NCBI GenBank assembly: GCA_046350455.1
Contig: JAXMAM010000004.1
Span: 62,001-126,000 of the forward strand
Source of the DNA: CAZXGD01 sp046350455
GTDB taxonomy: Bacteria > Planctomycetota > Phycisphaerae > Phycisphaerales > SM1A02
Direction of reading: 5' to 3'
Length of the DNA stretch: 64,000 nt
A program made the position numbers and the translations under genes. Shown here piece by piece: positions 52,376 through 61,550 of the stretch. The notes under the pieces are model-generated. The model was not told the DNA's origin and ran no database searches. It saw only the letters and a program-made list of their open reading frames with translations. Numbering within the stretch: position 1 is the first letter of the stretch; every line of letters begins with the position of its first letter.

Positions 52376-52751
52376 GCGGTACTGGCCGCTGGCGTAGCGG
52401 TCGAGCGCCTCCCCTGGTCACCACAGGCCGGTGATGCCGCCCGCTTCCACCGGTTGAACAGGCCAAACTCCTCTTCTGGATCGTCCGCCGCCTGGCCGAT
52501 GCTGCGCGCGCGGTGGCGTGGCGGCGCTGGTTGCGGCGGCGCCCTGGCGTTGCGGCGGCGCCCGGCTGCGTGGCAGCGCGCGTCGGCGTAACCGCACCGC
52601 CGGTCTGGCGGCGGTGCCCAGCAGCGTGGCGCGTACCGTCCCGGTGCCGGTTGAAGCCCGGGCAGCATGGCCTCCAGCACGGGCCCTGGCGGCACGGACT
52701 TCAGGTCCACGCGCGCGCTGTCCAGCGTGAAGTCCAGCTCCACGTCGTCCT

Positions 52752-53492
52752 TCAGCGCCACCAGGCTGCGTGAGAGCGGCAGCACCCCCTGCTGCGCGCG
52801 GATGGCCTCGCCTGTCTTGCCTGGCACCTGGTCCAGGTTGGCCAGGAGCGCGTCCAGCGAGCCAAACTCGCGGGATGAGCCTTGGCCGCTGTCTTGGGCC
52901 CCACGCCGCGCACGCCAGGCACGTTGTCCACGGGGTCGCCCATCAGGGCCAGCATGTCCACCACCTGCTGCGGGCGCACGCCCTTGCTGTCGAACAGCTC
53001 CTCCACGCCCAGCACGGTGTCAGTCTGCGGGTCAAACAGCTTGACCTGCTCGTCCACCAGCTGGCCCAGATCCTTGTCCCGGCTCACGATGCGGATGGCA
53101 AGGTCCGGCTGTGCGGCGCGCAGGCGGCGCACCACTGTGGCGATGGTGTCGTCCGCCTCCACGCCTTCCACGGCCAGGACTGGCACATGCAGGTCCTTCA
53201 GGAGCGCGATGCAGCGCTCCACCTGCGGCTCCAGGTCCTCTGGCGGCGCGCTGCGATTGGCCTTGTACTCCGGGTAGATCTGGCTGCGGAAGGTGCCCTG
53301 GTCTCCAGAGGCGTCCACCACCACCGCCAGGTAGTCCGGGCGCTGCTCCTTCAGCAGCTTGATGAGCACACCCACGAACCCAAACGTCATGTTGGTGGGC
53401 TCGTTGGTGACCGGGCTGCGCAGCCCGGGCCGAATGGCGTGGTAGGCGCGGAAGAACTGCGCGTGGCCGTCGATGAGGTACAGCGTGCTCAC
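52752..53492 (-). CDS. polA: DNA polymerase I, 5'-3' exonuclease (FEN) domain fragment
   Basis: Starts MSTLYLIDGHAQFFRAYHAI, the true N-terminus of PolA. Flap-nuclease motifs AVVVDASGDQGTFRSQIYPEYKANR, VEGVEADDTIAT and ALMGDPVDNVPGVRGVGPKTA are intact, giving the acidic metal sites. The frame is lost at about 52880 after KTAAKA: the expected continuation FGSLDALLANLDQVPGK lies in another frame, and a short linker stretch follows. The remaining enzyme is at 50552-52375. The start abuts the GlmU-like gene's stop. Confidence 0.9.
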   Translation of the reverse strand: MSTLYLIDGHAQFFRAYHAIRPGLRSPVTNEPTNMTFGFVGVLIKLLKEQRPDYLAVVVDASGDQGTFRSQIYPEYKANRSAPPEDLEPQVERCIALLKDLHVPVLAVEGVEADDTIATVVRRLRAAQPDLAIRIVSRDKDLGQLVDEQVKLFDPQTDTVLGVEELFDSKGVRPQQVVDMLALMGDPVDNVPGVRGVGPKTAAKAHPASLARWTRSWPTWTRCQARQARPSARSRGCCRSHAAWWR

Positions 53493-53501
53493 AGGCCGTG
53501 C

Positions 53502-54794
53502 TCAGGTTGCGGCAGCCAGAAGCGCGCGGAGCTGCGCCTCTTCCGGTGCGTCCAGCGTCACGTGGCGGCGCGCCATGACCAGGCGCGCGGTGGCCACAAA
53601 CTTGTCTGCCTGATACTGGCGTTCGCCATCGTCGGTGGCCCAGGTGAACGCGCGCACCGCGCCGCTGGCTGGCGTGGACGCGGCCCACATGGTGCCAGTG
53701 CCGATGGACGTGCCAGTCATGATGCGCGTGCCGATGGCCAGCTTGGCGTGGTCGCCGATGACGCAGCCCATGAACTGCCTGCCTGTGCGCTCCAGCGGCG
53801 CGGAGGGGCGAAGACGCATGACCACCTCGGCGTACGTGTTCAGGAGGTTGCTGTTCAATAAAGCCGGCACCCAGGTTGACCATTCACCTACCAAGGCACG
53901 CCCAGGTGGCCATCGTGCACCTTGTTGGAGCAGCCCTGGAAGATCACGCTGCCCACCTCGCCACCCACCTTGCACTGTGGGCCGATGCTGGTGCGTGCCT
54001 TCACCAGCGCGCTGCTGATCCAGGATCGGTTCCACGTAGGCCGGGCCCATGATGACAGCCTGATGGCGCACGGTGGCTCGCGGTCCAGCACGATGGGGCC
54101 AGCCGTGGTGTCCAGCACCACGTTGGCGCCCACCTGCGCAGTGGCGTGCACGTGCACCGCGCCTCGGCCTGCGTGCGTGGCCCAGCTGGGCACCGTGCCG
54201 TGCTCCGATGGCTGCCAGCATGCGGTGAGGAGCTCAAAGTCCCAGGCCAGGCGCTGGTCAAAGGTTGCAGCCTCCAGCAGGTGCCATGGGCGCTGCCAGC
54301 TGGTGGTGTGCGCCGGTGGCGCTGGCGTGGCAGCGCGGAGGGCGGTGTGGTCTGGAAGCGGATGGCCGGCAGCCAGCGCAGTCACTACCGACGCCAGTTC
54401 TGCACCGCTGCGCCGCGCTGCGATCAGCACGCCTTGCGGATCCCGCGTTGTGCCGCCCGGGTGGATGGCGTCCACGCTCGCTGGGCGCACATCAAAGCGC
54501 GCGTTCACCAGCACAGCCTCCCTGCGGACGGTAGCTCACCTGCGGGCCAGTGGGCACTTGCCCACCCTGTGGCTGCGGGCGCTGCTGCGTGCTGGCCTCT
54601 CCAGCGCGGCCACGGTGCGGGCCAGGCGCGCTTCGGCAGCCTGCCGGGGCTGGGCGCACAGCACGCCAGGCGGCCAGCCAGCAGCCAGCGCTCCGCAGCG
54701 CTCAATGCGCCCGCGATGCTCCTACTCGGCCCGCAGGTCAGAGAGCCGGCCCCAGATCAGCCATGCCATCGTCAAACAGGAGGACGGGAATCAC
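53502..54794 (-). pseudogene. GlmU-like sugar-nucleotide pyrophosphorylase/acetyltransferase, multiply frameshifted
   Basis: Pieces in all three frames together resemble the alternative bacterial GlmU family (nucleotidyltransferase plus left-handed beta-helix). The N-terminus VIPVLLFDDGMADLGP starts at GTG 54794. LVNARFDVRPASVDAIHP, VHVHATAQVGANVVLDTTAGPIV and IGPQCKVGGEVGSVIFQG follow in one frame. The beta-helix end GEWSTWVPALLN, TYAEVVMRL, GCVIGDHAKLAIGT lies in another. At least five shifts and one in-frame stop (near 54723) are needed. The family makes UDP-GlcNAc or a related wall precursor. Its neighbours mreBCD fit wall synthesis. I suspect sequence errors rather than decay. Confidence 0.65.
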
Positions 54795-55391
54795 GCTGCA
54801 AGGGTACTGCGGCGCTGGCCACCCGCCTGCTAGCGGCGGGCAAAGCGCGGCCCAGCCTGCAAAGCCCCAGCCTTCCAGCGTGAGGAGCAGCACCCAGCTC
54901 AGTGGCAAGGCCAGCGCTGCGGTGTACAGCGCGTCCACCAGGTCATTGCCAAAGGCCCGCGCCCCGCTGCCTGCGCCCCACAGCGGCGCTGGGTCAGCAT
55001 AGGCCAGGCGCAGGCCAGCCAGCGCCACAAAGACCAGCGCCTGCGCACTGGCCAGGAGCAGTGTGGTGGCAGCTGCAGTCAGGGCGTTGCGGCGGTACAG
55101 CACGTCGCGCGCCTCCATGACTGCCGCAGCCGCTGCGCACCAGGCCAGCGCGTGCGGCCCGATCACCGGCACCGCCTTGCCAGCCATCACCCCAGGCACC
55201 AACAGGTCAGCCAGGACGCCCGCCAGGAGCGCGCTGGCCACCACCGCAAAGCGGCTGGCAAACAGGGCCACGAACGCCACCAGGATGAGCGTGAGGCTGG
55301 GTTGATAGCCCGCAATGGAGAGCACTGGCATGAAGGACAGGTCCAGCACCACGCACACCAGGAGCACTGGCACAAAGACCCACCACCTCAT
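54738..55391 (-). CDS. mreD: Rod shape-determining protein MreD
   Basis: About 217 residues as read. Five or six hydrophobic segments (WVFVPVLLVCVVLDLSF, LTLILVAFVALFA, VVASALLAGVLADLLVPG, ALAWCAAAAAVMEA, LLLASAQALVFVALAGL, LPLSWVLLLTLEG) match the small MreD membrane protein. The frame runs on through the GlmU-like start, ending VIPVLLFDDGMADLGPAL, so the last 30 residues may be artefactual and the natural stop lost to a nearby frameshift. Its start overlaps mreC by four bases (ATGA). With MreB and MreC it organises the elongasome. Confidence 0.85.
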   Translation of the reverse strand: MRWWVFVPVLLVCVVLDLSFMPVLSIAGYQPSLTLILVAFVALFASRFAVVASALLAGVLADLLVPGVMAGKAVPVIGPHALAWCAAAAAVMEARDVLYRRNALTAAATTLLLASAQALVFVALAGLRLAYADPAPLWGAGSGARAFGNDLVDALYTAALALPLSWVLLLTLEGWGFAGWAALCPPLAGGWPAPQYPCSVIPVLLFDDGMADLGPAL

Positions 55392-56278
55392 GAGCCACCT
55401 CCTGCAGGCCGGCGGCCCGCTGGCGCATCAGGGTCGGCCACCTTCACGGTGACCGTGCCCAGCCGGGCTGTCTCCACGTCCATGCGCACATCCACGCGCA
55501 CGCGGAGCGGGTTGGAGTCCAGCGGTCCTGTGCGCTCCACGGTGCCCAGGCGCATGCCTTGCGCAGCGCCCTTCCAGGTGCGGTCGTTCAGCAGCACCAC
55601 GTCGCCCGGACGCACTGCAGCGGCCTTGTCAGCCTCGCCAGACAGAAGGCCTGGCCCGTCTGGCTGCAGCTGCAGCATGACTGCGTCCTTGGTGGAGCCA
55701 GCTGGCTTGTTGGATGGATACACCAGCGCATCCAGGCGTCCAGTCCGGCCGTCATCCAGCGGCACCATGTCTGCTCGGAACTTGCCAAGCGGCTCGATCA
55801 CCCGTCCCACCAGGCGGTTGCCGCCCACCACCACCGGGTCACCAGGCTCCAGGCCGCGCGCAGTGCCAGTGTCCAGCACCGCCAGACCCTTTCGCTTGCC
55901 GCCAGGGCGCTCGATGATGGCGGCCAGCACCGGCCGCCAGCCACCACGGGTGTCGGCATCCACCACCACGCGCAGCTCGCGCAGCTGCTGCTCCAGCGTG
56001 GCGCTGCGGATGCGCTCGCGGTCCAGCTCGCCTTGCAGGGCGTCGCGCTCCTCAGCCAGGCGGGCTGCCTCTGGGGGCAGGCCTGGATACGGCTGGTATG
56101 GCGGGCGCAGCCAGTCGCGCAACAAGGCCAGGCCGTGGGTGGCTGGGCGCAGCGGCGCCATCACCACTGCAGCCAGCTCTGGGGTCCATGGCGCCTGCCA
56201 CGCAGAGGGCGTCAGCGCCAGCGCTGCGCACAGCGCCAGCGCCCCGCCAAGCAAGCGTCGACTGGTCAGGAACGCCAC
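55388..56278 (-). CDS. mreC: Rod shape-determining protein MreC
   Basis: 296 residues. A transmembrane anchor (about 8-25) is followed by a coiled coil (about 75-105, EAARLAEERDALQGELDRERIRSATLEQQ in part) and the two-lobed beta-barrel region (VLAAIIERPGGKRKGLAVLDTG, GDPVVVGGNRLVGRVIEPLGKF, GTVERTGPLDSN). MreC links MreB filaments to periplasmic wall enzymes. The start lies 33 bases after mreB. A Pro/Gly-rich tail ends the protein. Confidence 0.93.
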   Translation of the reverse strand: MAFLTSRRLLGGALALCAALALTPSAWQAPWTPELAAVVMAPLRPATHGLALLRDWLRPPYQPYPGLPPEAARLAEERDALQGELDRERIRSATLEQQLRELRVVVDADTRGGWRPVLAAIIERPGGKRKGLAVLDTGTARGLEPGDPVVVGGNRLVGRVIEPLGKFRADMVPLDDGRTGRLDALVYPSNKPAGSTKDAVMLQLQPDGPGLLSGEADKAAAVRPGDVVLLNDRTWKGAAQGMRLGTVERTGPLDSNPLRVRVDVRMDVETARLGTVTVKVADPDAPAGRRPAGGGS

Positions 56279-56311
56279 CTCGCACTCCCTCCGCTGCCGC
56301 GTGTGCGCGGC

Positions 56312-57370
56312 TTACTCGGTGTCTGCGTCGGACTCCAGCGTGTCCTTGAACAGGTCCAGGTTTTCCAGGTACATGCTGGTGCCGCGGGCTACGCAGGTGA
56401 GCGGGTCATCGGCAATACGCACGTCCAGGCCCGTGGCGGTGTTCAGCACCTTGTCCAGGCCGCGCAGCAGCGCACCGCCGCCAGCCAGGGTGATGCCGTT
56501 GTCCACCAGGTCTGCTGCCAGCTCTGGCTTGGCGCGTTCCAGCACGCGGACCACAGCCTCGGAGATCAGCTGCACAGGCTCTGAGAGCGCCTGGCGAATC
56601 TCCTGGCTGGTGACCTCCACCTTGCGGGGCAGGCCGCCCTTCATGTCGCGGCCGCGCACGTCCATCTTCACCTCTGGCCCAGTGGGGGCTGCAGAGCCAA
56701 TCTCAATCTTGATGCGCTCTGCCGTCTGCTCGCCAATCAGCAGGCCGTGGGCCCGCTTCATGTGGTTCACGATGGCCTCGTCAAAGTCGTCACCTGCCAC
56801 GCGCAGGCTCTCGCACTCTGCGATGGCTGCCAGCGAGATGATGGCGATTTCTGTGGTGCCGCCGCCGATGTCCACGATCATGCTGGCCGTGGGCTCGCTC
56901 ACAGGCAGGCCTGCGCCGATGGCGGCCGCCATGGGCTCCTCCACCAGGTAGACGTGGCCCTTGCGGGCGCCCGCGTGACGAGCGCTCTCGTACACCGCCT
57001 GCTTCTCCACGCTGGTGATGCCGCTTGGGATAGCGATGACCACGCGCGGGCCAAAGATGCGGCTGCTGTCGTTCACCTTGCGGATGAAGTAGCCCAGCAT
57101 GGCTTCGGTCACGGCAAAGTCGCTGATGACGCCATCCTTCAGCGGGCGAACCGCGCTGATGGAGCCAGGCGTCTTGCCCAGCATGTCCTTGGCAGCAAAG
57201 CCGACAGCCTCGCCGTTGTTGAGGACGATGTTGGTGCCCTTGCGGACCGCCACCACCGAGGGCTCGTTGAGCACAATGCCCTTGCCCCGGACACACACCA
57301 GCGTGTTGCAGGTGCCCAGGTCAATCCCCATGTCAACGCTGAAAAGGCGGGATAGTGAATCGAGAGCCAC
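56312..57370 (-). CDS. mreB: Rod shape-determining actin homologue MreB
   Basis: 352 residues from GTG 57370, with AAGGAG nine bases upstream. Actin-fold nucleotide motifs: VDMGIDLGTCNTLVCVRGKGIVLNEPSVVA, the phosphate-2 loop MIVDIGGGTTEIAIIS, and GITLAGGGALLRGLDKVL. The membrane-binding loop is short. It forms filaments under the inner membrane that guide lateral wall synthesis. First gene of an mreB-mreC-mreD-glmU-like-polA run. The 134 bases upstream probably hold the promoter, but none is convincing. Confidence 0.97.
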   Translation of the reverse strand: MALDSLSRLFSVDMGIDLGTCNTLVCVRGKGIVLNEPSVVAVRKGTNIVLNNGEAVGFAAKDMLGKTPGSISAVRPLKDGVISDFAVTEAMLGYFIRKVNDSSRIFGPRVVIAIPSGITSVEKQAVYESARHAGARKGHVYLVEEPMAAAIGAGLPVSEPTASMIVDIGGGTTEIAIISLAAIAECESLRVAGDDFDEAIVNHMKRAHGLLIGEQTAERIKIEIGSAAPTGPEVKMDVRGRDMKGGLPRKVEVTSQEIRQALSEPVQLISEAVVRVLERAKPELAADLVDNGITLAGGGALLRGLDKVLNTATGLDVRIADDPLTCVARGTSMYLENLDLFKDTLESDADTE

Positions 57371-57504
57371 GACCAAACGCTCCTTCCTGAAGCCGGTTCG
57401 CGCCGGACTCCGCCGACGCGCATGCCCAAGTCTGTCAGTGCGGGCCGAAGGATAGCCCAAGCGGGCATCCCGCGCACCCATAGACAGACTGCAATGTGGA
57501 TGAA

Positions 57505-57678
57505 CTACCGGGTGGGAACCGAGTCAAACGGGCTGCCAGCGCCCGTGGCTTCCATGTTCACCTTGGCAATGACAGCCGCGCCCAGAATGGCCAGGAGGAG
57601 CGCCACCACCAGCAGGCTGGTGTAGACGTTCAGCTGGGGCTTGGCGCGCTTGACTTCCGTGGTGGGCAGGCTGGTCAT
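57505..57678 (-). CDS. 57-residue single-helix membrane protein
   Basis: A short reading frame opens at ATG 57678 with AGGAC eight bases upstream and stops at a TAG ending at 57505. It encodes a basic start (TTEVKRAKPQL), one transmembrane helix (YTSLLVVALLLAILGAAVIAKV, in part) and a polar C-terminus. Codon use matches neighbouring genes. It lies 36 bases after the MreC-shaped coiled-coil gene and 134 bases before mreB on the same strand, so it may be co-transcribed. No known family recognised; too short for most gene finders. Confidence 0.7.
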   Translation of the reverse strand: MTSLPTTEVKRAKPQLNVYTSLLVVALLLAILGAAVIAKVNMEATGAGSPFDSVPTR

Positions 57679-57714
57679 GGTGTACGTCCTGGTCTTGGAC
57701 CAATGAGCGGGCGC

Positions 57715-58611
57715 TTACTCGCCCTTGCGAGCGATGGCGCGCTGGCCAACCTTCACTTCAGCACCGGTGTGTTCCAGGAGGGAGACCACGCCAGCAGAGC
57801 GGTTCACATCCACCTTGGTGATCTGCAGGTTGCCCACAAAGGTGTTGCCGTCCACCAGGGCCATGACCCAGCCTTCCTTCACGCCGTCGCGGCTGCCCAC
57901 AGAGATCTCCACCAGCGTGGCGTCTGGCTCCTTCTTCACGCTCACCACAGAGCCGCTCAGCGAGCGGTCTGCAGGAACAGGCAGGGAGACGTCAGCTGTG
58001 GTGCCAGCCTGCGCAGTCATGGAGCCATGCAGCGCGGCGTAGCGGGCCAGGTCTGCAGAGGCGCGGTCCTTCTCGTCGGTCACCTTGCGGAGCTGCTCCT
58101 GCAGCTGGCGCTTGGCGGCTGTCTCGCTCTCCAGGTCGCCCTGGATGCGCGTCACCGCGTCCTGCAGCTCCACGCGCGCCTTCTCAGCGGCCAGGTACTG
58201 CGTGCGGGCGTTCTCGATGTCCTGACGCATGGCGTCAATGAGCTTGGTCTGCAGGCCGTCGTTGGCAGCAAAGGCGCTGACCTGGCCCTGCACTTCGGCC
58301 AGCTGGATCTTCAGGCTCTCTGTCTGCTTCTCGAAGTCTGCGCGAGCCGCGCGCTCAGCGTCTGCAGCCTGGGCCGAGGTGGCCAGCTGCTTCTCCAGCG
58401 AGGCGATGCGGCTCTGCAGCGCCACCATGCTGGCGTTGTACGAGTCCTTGGCAGCAGACGAATCTGCCTGCAGCGTCTTCAGCGCTGCGTCAGCGTCTGC
58501 GGCCTTTTGCTTGAAGGCGATCTGGTTGGTGGACGACACCGCAGCCAGCGGCACCAGGGCCACCACAAGAAGCGCGACGAGAACGACAAGGATCTTGGTC
58601 AGAATGTGCAC
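57715..58611 (-). CDS. Membrane-anchored coiled-coil protein with MreC-like layout
   Basis: 298 residues from GTG 58611 (an alternative start at GTG 58683 adds 24 residues). A transmembrane helix (about 4-24, ILVVLVALLVVALVPLAA) leads into a long coiled coil (about 35-195, rich in Ala, Glu, Lys, Gln), then a beta-rich domain: SGSVVSVKKEPDATLVEISVGSRDG, VMALVDGNTFVGNLQITKVD, HTGAEVKVGQRAIA. The order resembles MreC, though sequence identity is not obvious. With mreBCD nearby, an elongasome-associated scaffold is possible (inference). A good promoter lies at 58696-58725. Confidence 0.8.
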   Translation of the reverse strand: MHILTKILVVLVALLVVALVPLAAVSSTNQIAFKQKAADADAALKTLQADSSAAKDSYNASMVALQSRIASLEKQLATSAQAADAERAARADFEKQTESLKIQLAEVQGQVSAFAANDGLQTKLIDAMRQDIENARTQYLAAEKARVELQDAVTRIQGDLESETAAKRQLQEQLRKVTDEKDRASADLARYAALHGSMTAQAGTTADVSLPVPADRSLSGSVVSVKKEPDATLVEISVGSRDGVKEGWVMALVDGNTFVGNLQITKVDVNRSAGVVSLLEHTGAEVKVGQRAIARKGE

Positions 58612-58695
58612 GGGTGTGTCTCGCGTGGGGCTTGCAGGCCCTGAGAGTGAACGAACGGCTGGCCGGGGCGACTCCATCCGCACCAGCCGTTATCA

Positions 58696-58725
58696 GTAAT
58701 AGCCGATTCCTATACGGTTTGTCAA
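58696..58725 (-). promoter_or_regulatory. Sigma-70-type promoter for the coiled-coil gene
   Basis: On the minus strand TTGACA (58725-58720) and TATTAC (58701-58696) are 18 bases apart. The -35 overlaps the end of the lnt gene. A transcript from about 58689 would give a leader of about 78 bases to GTG 58611, or be almost leaderless for GTG 58683. Confidence 0.65.
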
Positions 58726-61547
58726 CGCGCCCGGGTTGCAACCAGGATGGCCTTTGCCGCGGTGAGCTGCACAGAGGGCTCTGGATCGAACAGCATCCGC
58801 TCCAGGGTGGGCACGGCGGCTGGGCCCATGGACCACGCCAGTGCCAAGGCAGCCTGTGCACGTACTTCGGCCATCCGGTCCCCGATATAGCCCTCTGCCA
58901 GCTTCTGGATGGCGGCATTGTCCTGCGGGCTGAGCTCCGCCAGGCTGACTGCGGCCAGCAGCTTGACCTCAGGCGGGCGCGCGGTGGCGCCCGTGCCAGT
59001 GATCATCCGGACCAGGACCGGCCGGGAACCCTCGTCGTGCAGGCGGCCAGCGATCTGGGCTGCCAGGGGGATGATCTCTGAGGTGGCCGTGGGGTCGAAC
59101 AGCGCTGCCCGGATGGCGTCCAGGCTCTGCAGCTGCCCCAGCTTGGCCAGGGCTTCTGCCGCCTGCAGCTCGCAGATGCGCACCCGGGCTGGGTTGGCCT
59201 TGGGCATGGGCTTGTTGACCGCCGACTTGATCAGCGGCACCGCCGTGCGGTTATTCAGCTCTCCCAGCACCATGAAGGCGTTGCCGCGGATCTCTGGGTC
59301 GTCGCTCATCACCATGGCGGCCAGCGGACTGGGGTCCACCGTGCGGCCCATCTTGGCCAGCGCGTAGATGGCAGCCGCGCGCACCGAGAGGCTCTCGTCC
59401 ACCAGCAGCGCCTCCACCGCAGGCGCCAGATCGTTCAGGTGCGCCTTGCCAACCGCCATGGTCACCACAAACCGCACGCCGCGGTTGGGATCCGCCATGA
59501 GCTTGCGCGCCACGTGGTGCAAGTCGTCGGGCGAGGCGATCAGCGCCTCGGCAGCGTTGGCGCGGAAGACAGGCACGTCGCTGACAGCGGCCTGGCGCAG
59601 CAGCGTGACCGCCGTGGTGCGCGCATTGCCGCTGGACTCCACGCGCAGGCCGGGCGAGTTGGCGTCGCCGCGCTCCTTGAGGCCTGGCGCGCCGGTGGGC
59701 TGCACGCTCTGGTCGCGGCTGCTCCAGGGTTGATCGGTGGTGTCCTTGGGCGCGTTGTCGCACCCCCCTGCTGCGGCCGCGCAAGCCAGACCAACCAGCG
59801 CCACTGCGCGTGCCGCCCCGCGCACCGTGCCCGGTTGGACCGGACGGGCGAATGAAAGCAGCGCAAGAGCAGCACCAGCAGCCATGACGGCCCACGATAC
59901 AGCGTCACCGATCAGCGCGAAGAGCGGCGTGCGCGTGTCGAGCGGCGGATCCGCCACCAGCCACGTGGCCGTGCGCGAGGCGGGCGGCGCGTTCACCACT
60001 CGGCCGCTGGAGTCAATGCCAGCGCACATGCCTGTGTTGGCCACGCGCACCATGGGCGTGCGCGTCTCCACGCAGCGGAAGCACGCGATCTGCACGTGCT
60101 GGGCGCGTCCACCGTCGAACCATCCAAACCAGCCATCGTTGCTGAGGTTCACCATGAGGTCGGCTGCTCGTACGCGGCCGCTGGGAGTTTGTTCGTAGAC
60201 CAGATCCCTGCACACCCAGCTCATGGCGTCCTCGAAGCAGATGGGCGTCACCACGCGGACAGTGCCCACCTGGCCATCGGGCGTGCGCCACGGCAGGCGG
60301 AAGCGCACTGGCGCGGCGCCAGCCTCCAGGTCAAAGCGCATGCCCTGCGCGCCGATGGACAGCAGCGCGTTCTGCAGGCCGGGAACCGCGCGGATGTAGG
60401 GCATGGTCTCGCCAAAGGGCGCCAGGAAGAGCTTGTCGTAGCGGGCGTAGGGAGGCGCGCTGGTGGTGACCAGGTAGGCGCTGTTGTACTGGTGGTCCCA
60501 CGCCCAGTGGCCCTCGGTGCCCACGCGCATGTTCAGGAACACCGGGCTACCCACGATGAGCGGCACACCCAGGTTCTCGGAGATCCGCGAGGCCATGCGC
60601 TGAAAGCGCGAGCCTGGGAAGTATCCGTCGCGGTCCATCATGGCCAGCGTCTCTGGCTCCAGCCCGTAGCCGCCCATCATGGTCTCTGGCCAGGCTGCAA
60701 TCGCAAAGGACTGGCCCTCGCGCGTGGCCTGGATGGCGCCCTGCACCGTGAGCGCAGCAAAGCTGGACACGTCCACCATCTGCTGGTCTGGCGTCCACGC
60801 CAGCTTGTTGCTGGTGGACAGGTTGGTCTGGACAGCCAGCACGCCAGGTCCTGCCTGCTGTGGCGCCTGGCCCAGCCGGAACGCGCCGTAGGCAAAGGCA
60901 GCAGCCGCAGCCAGCCCAGCCAGCGCTGGGCCCACCCACCGCGCCCGGTGCTGCAGGCGGCCCACACGCAGATCCAGCACCGCGCCAGCCACGCACCCCA
61001 CCAGCAGCGTGGCCAGGATCTCGCCGCCCAGATCGCAGCATTGGATCCACACTGGCCAGTCCGCCAGCGGATGTCCAGCGCGGAACCACGGATAGCCGTC
61101 GAACAGCACCAGCGAGCGCAGCGCCTCTGAAGCACCCAGCGCCAGCGGCAGAAGCAGCGCCCACGGCACGCGGCTGCGGCATGCGCGGTCGGCGCGCACC
61201 AGGAGCCACACCGTGAGCACGTCATAGGCCGCGCTGTAGAAGGAGAGCGCCACCATGCCCACGGGCGTCACCTGCACCAGCCAGGCGTTGAGCGCCCACC
61301 ACTTGAGCGCGCTCACCAGCCACACGGTGGCATACAGGCGCCAGCGCCGCTCCACGCGCTCGGTGGCCAGGATGCCAGCCACCGCGCCCAGCGCGCAGGG
61401 CGGAATCCACGTCAGCAGCGCGAGCCCCGCTGGTGGATACGCCAGCCACATGGCCACGCCACCCAGCACCAGCAACGCCACCGTTCTCCGCCACTGGCTG
61501 GCGAACACGGCGGAGCCCGGGGCTGGCTGGAGCGCAGCAGTGGTCAC
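58722..61547 (-). CDS. lnt: Apolipoprotein N-acyltransferase fused to a HEAT-repeat lipoprotein-like domain
   Basis: 941 residues, nearly twice the usual 500. The N-terminal half has about seven membrane helices and the CN-hydrolase domain with the complete triad: Glu288 in AAWPETMM, Lys372 in RYDKLFLAPFGE, Cys437 in TPICFEDAMS. It N-acylates lipoprotein Cys. After the last helix comes a second signal-like stretch ending ACAAAAGGCDN, where Cys596 sits in a lipobox-like site. Helical HEAT repeats follow (about 635-935: FRANAAEALIASP, VRAAAIYALAKMG, LLAAVSLAELSP). An internal GTG at 59825 could start a separate lipoprotein. Upstream lies accD. Confidence 0.88.
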   Translation of the reverse strand: MTTAALQPAPGSAVFASQWRRTVALLVLGGVAMWLAYPPAGLALLTWIPPCALGAVAGILATERVERRWRLYATVWLVSALKWWALNAWLVQVTPVGMVALSFYSAAYDVLTVWLLVRADRACRSRVPWALLLPLALGASEALRSLVLFDGYPWFRAGHPLADWPVWIQCCDLGGEILATLLVGCVAGAVLDLRVGRLQHRARWVGPALAGLAAAAAFAYGAFRLGQAPQQAGPGVLAVQTNLSTSNKLAWTPDQQMVDVSSFAALTVQGAIQATREGQSFAIAAWPETMMGGYGLEPETLAMMDRDGYFPGSRFQRMASRISENLGVPLIVGSPVFLNMRVGTEGHWAWDHQYNSAYLVTTSAPPYARYDKLFLAPFGETMPYIRAVPGLQNALLSIGAQGMRFDLEAGAAPVRFRLPWRTPDGQVGTVRVVTPICFEDAMSWVCRDLVYEQTPSGRVRAADLMVNLSNDGWFGWFDGGRAQHVQIACFRCVETRTPMVRVANTGMCAGIDSSGRVVNAPPASRTATWLVADPPLDTRTPLFALIGDAVSWAVMAAGAALALLSFARPVQPGTVRGAARAVALVGLACAAAAGGCDNAPKDTTDQPWSSRDQSVQPTGAPGLKERGDANSPGLRVESSGNARTTAVTLLRQAAVSDVPVFRANAAEALIASPDDLHHVARKLMADPNRGVRFVVTMAVGKAHLNDLAPAVEALLVDESLSVRAAAIYALAKMGRTVDPSPLAAMVMSDDPEIRGNAFMVLGELNNRTAVPLIKSAVNKPMPKANPARVRICELQAAEALAKLGQLQSLDAIRAALFDPTATSEIIPLAAQIAGRLHDEGSRPVLVRMITGTGATARPPEVKLLAAVSLAELSPQDNAAIQKLAEGYIGDRMAEVRAQAALALAWSMGPAAVPTLERMLFDPEPSVQLTAAKAILVATRAR

Positions 61548-61550
61548 GCG

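Noticed and set aside
53502..54794. Separate small genes in each open frame of the GlmU-like region
   Set aside because: The fragments line up in order with a single protein family when frames are joined, so they are parts of one broken gene model.
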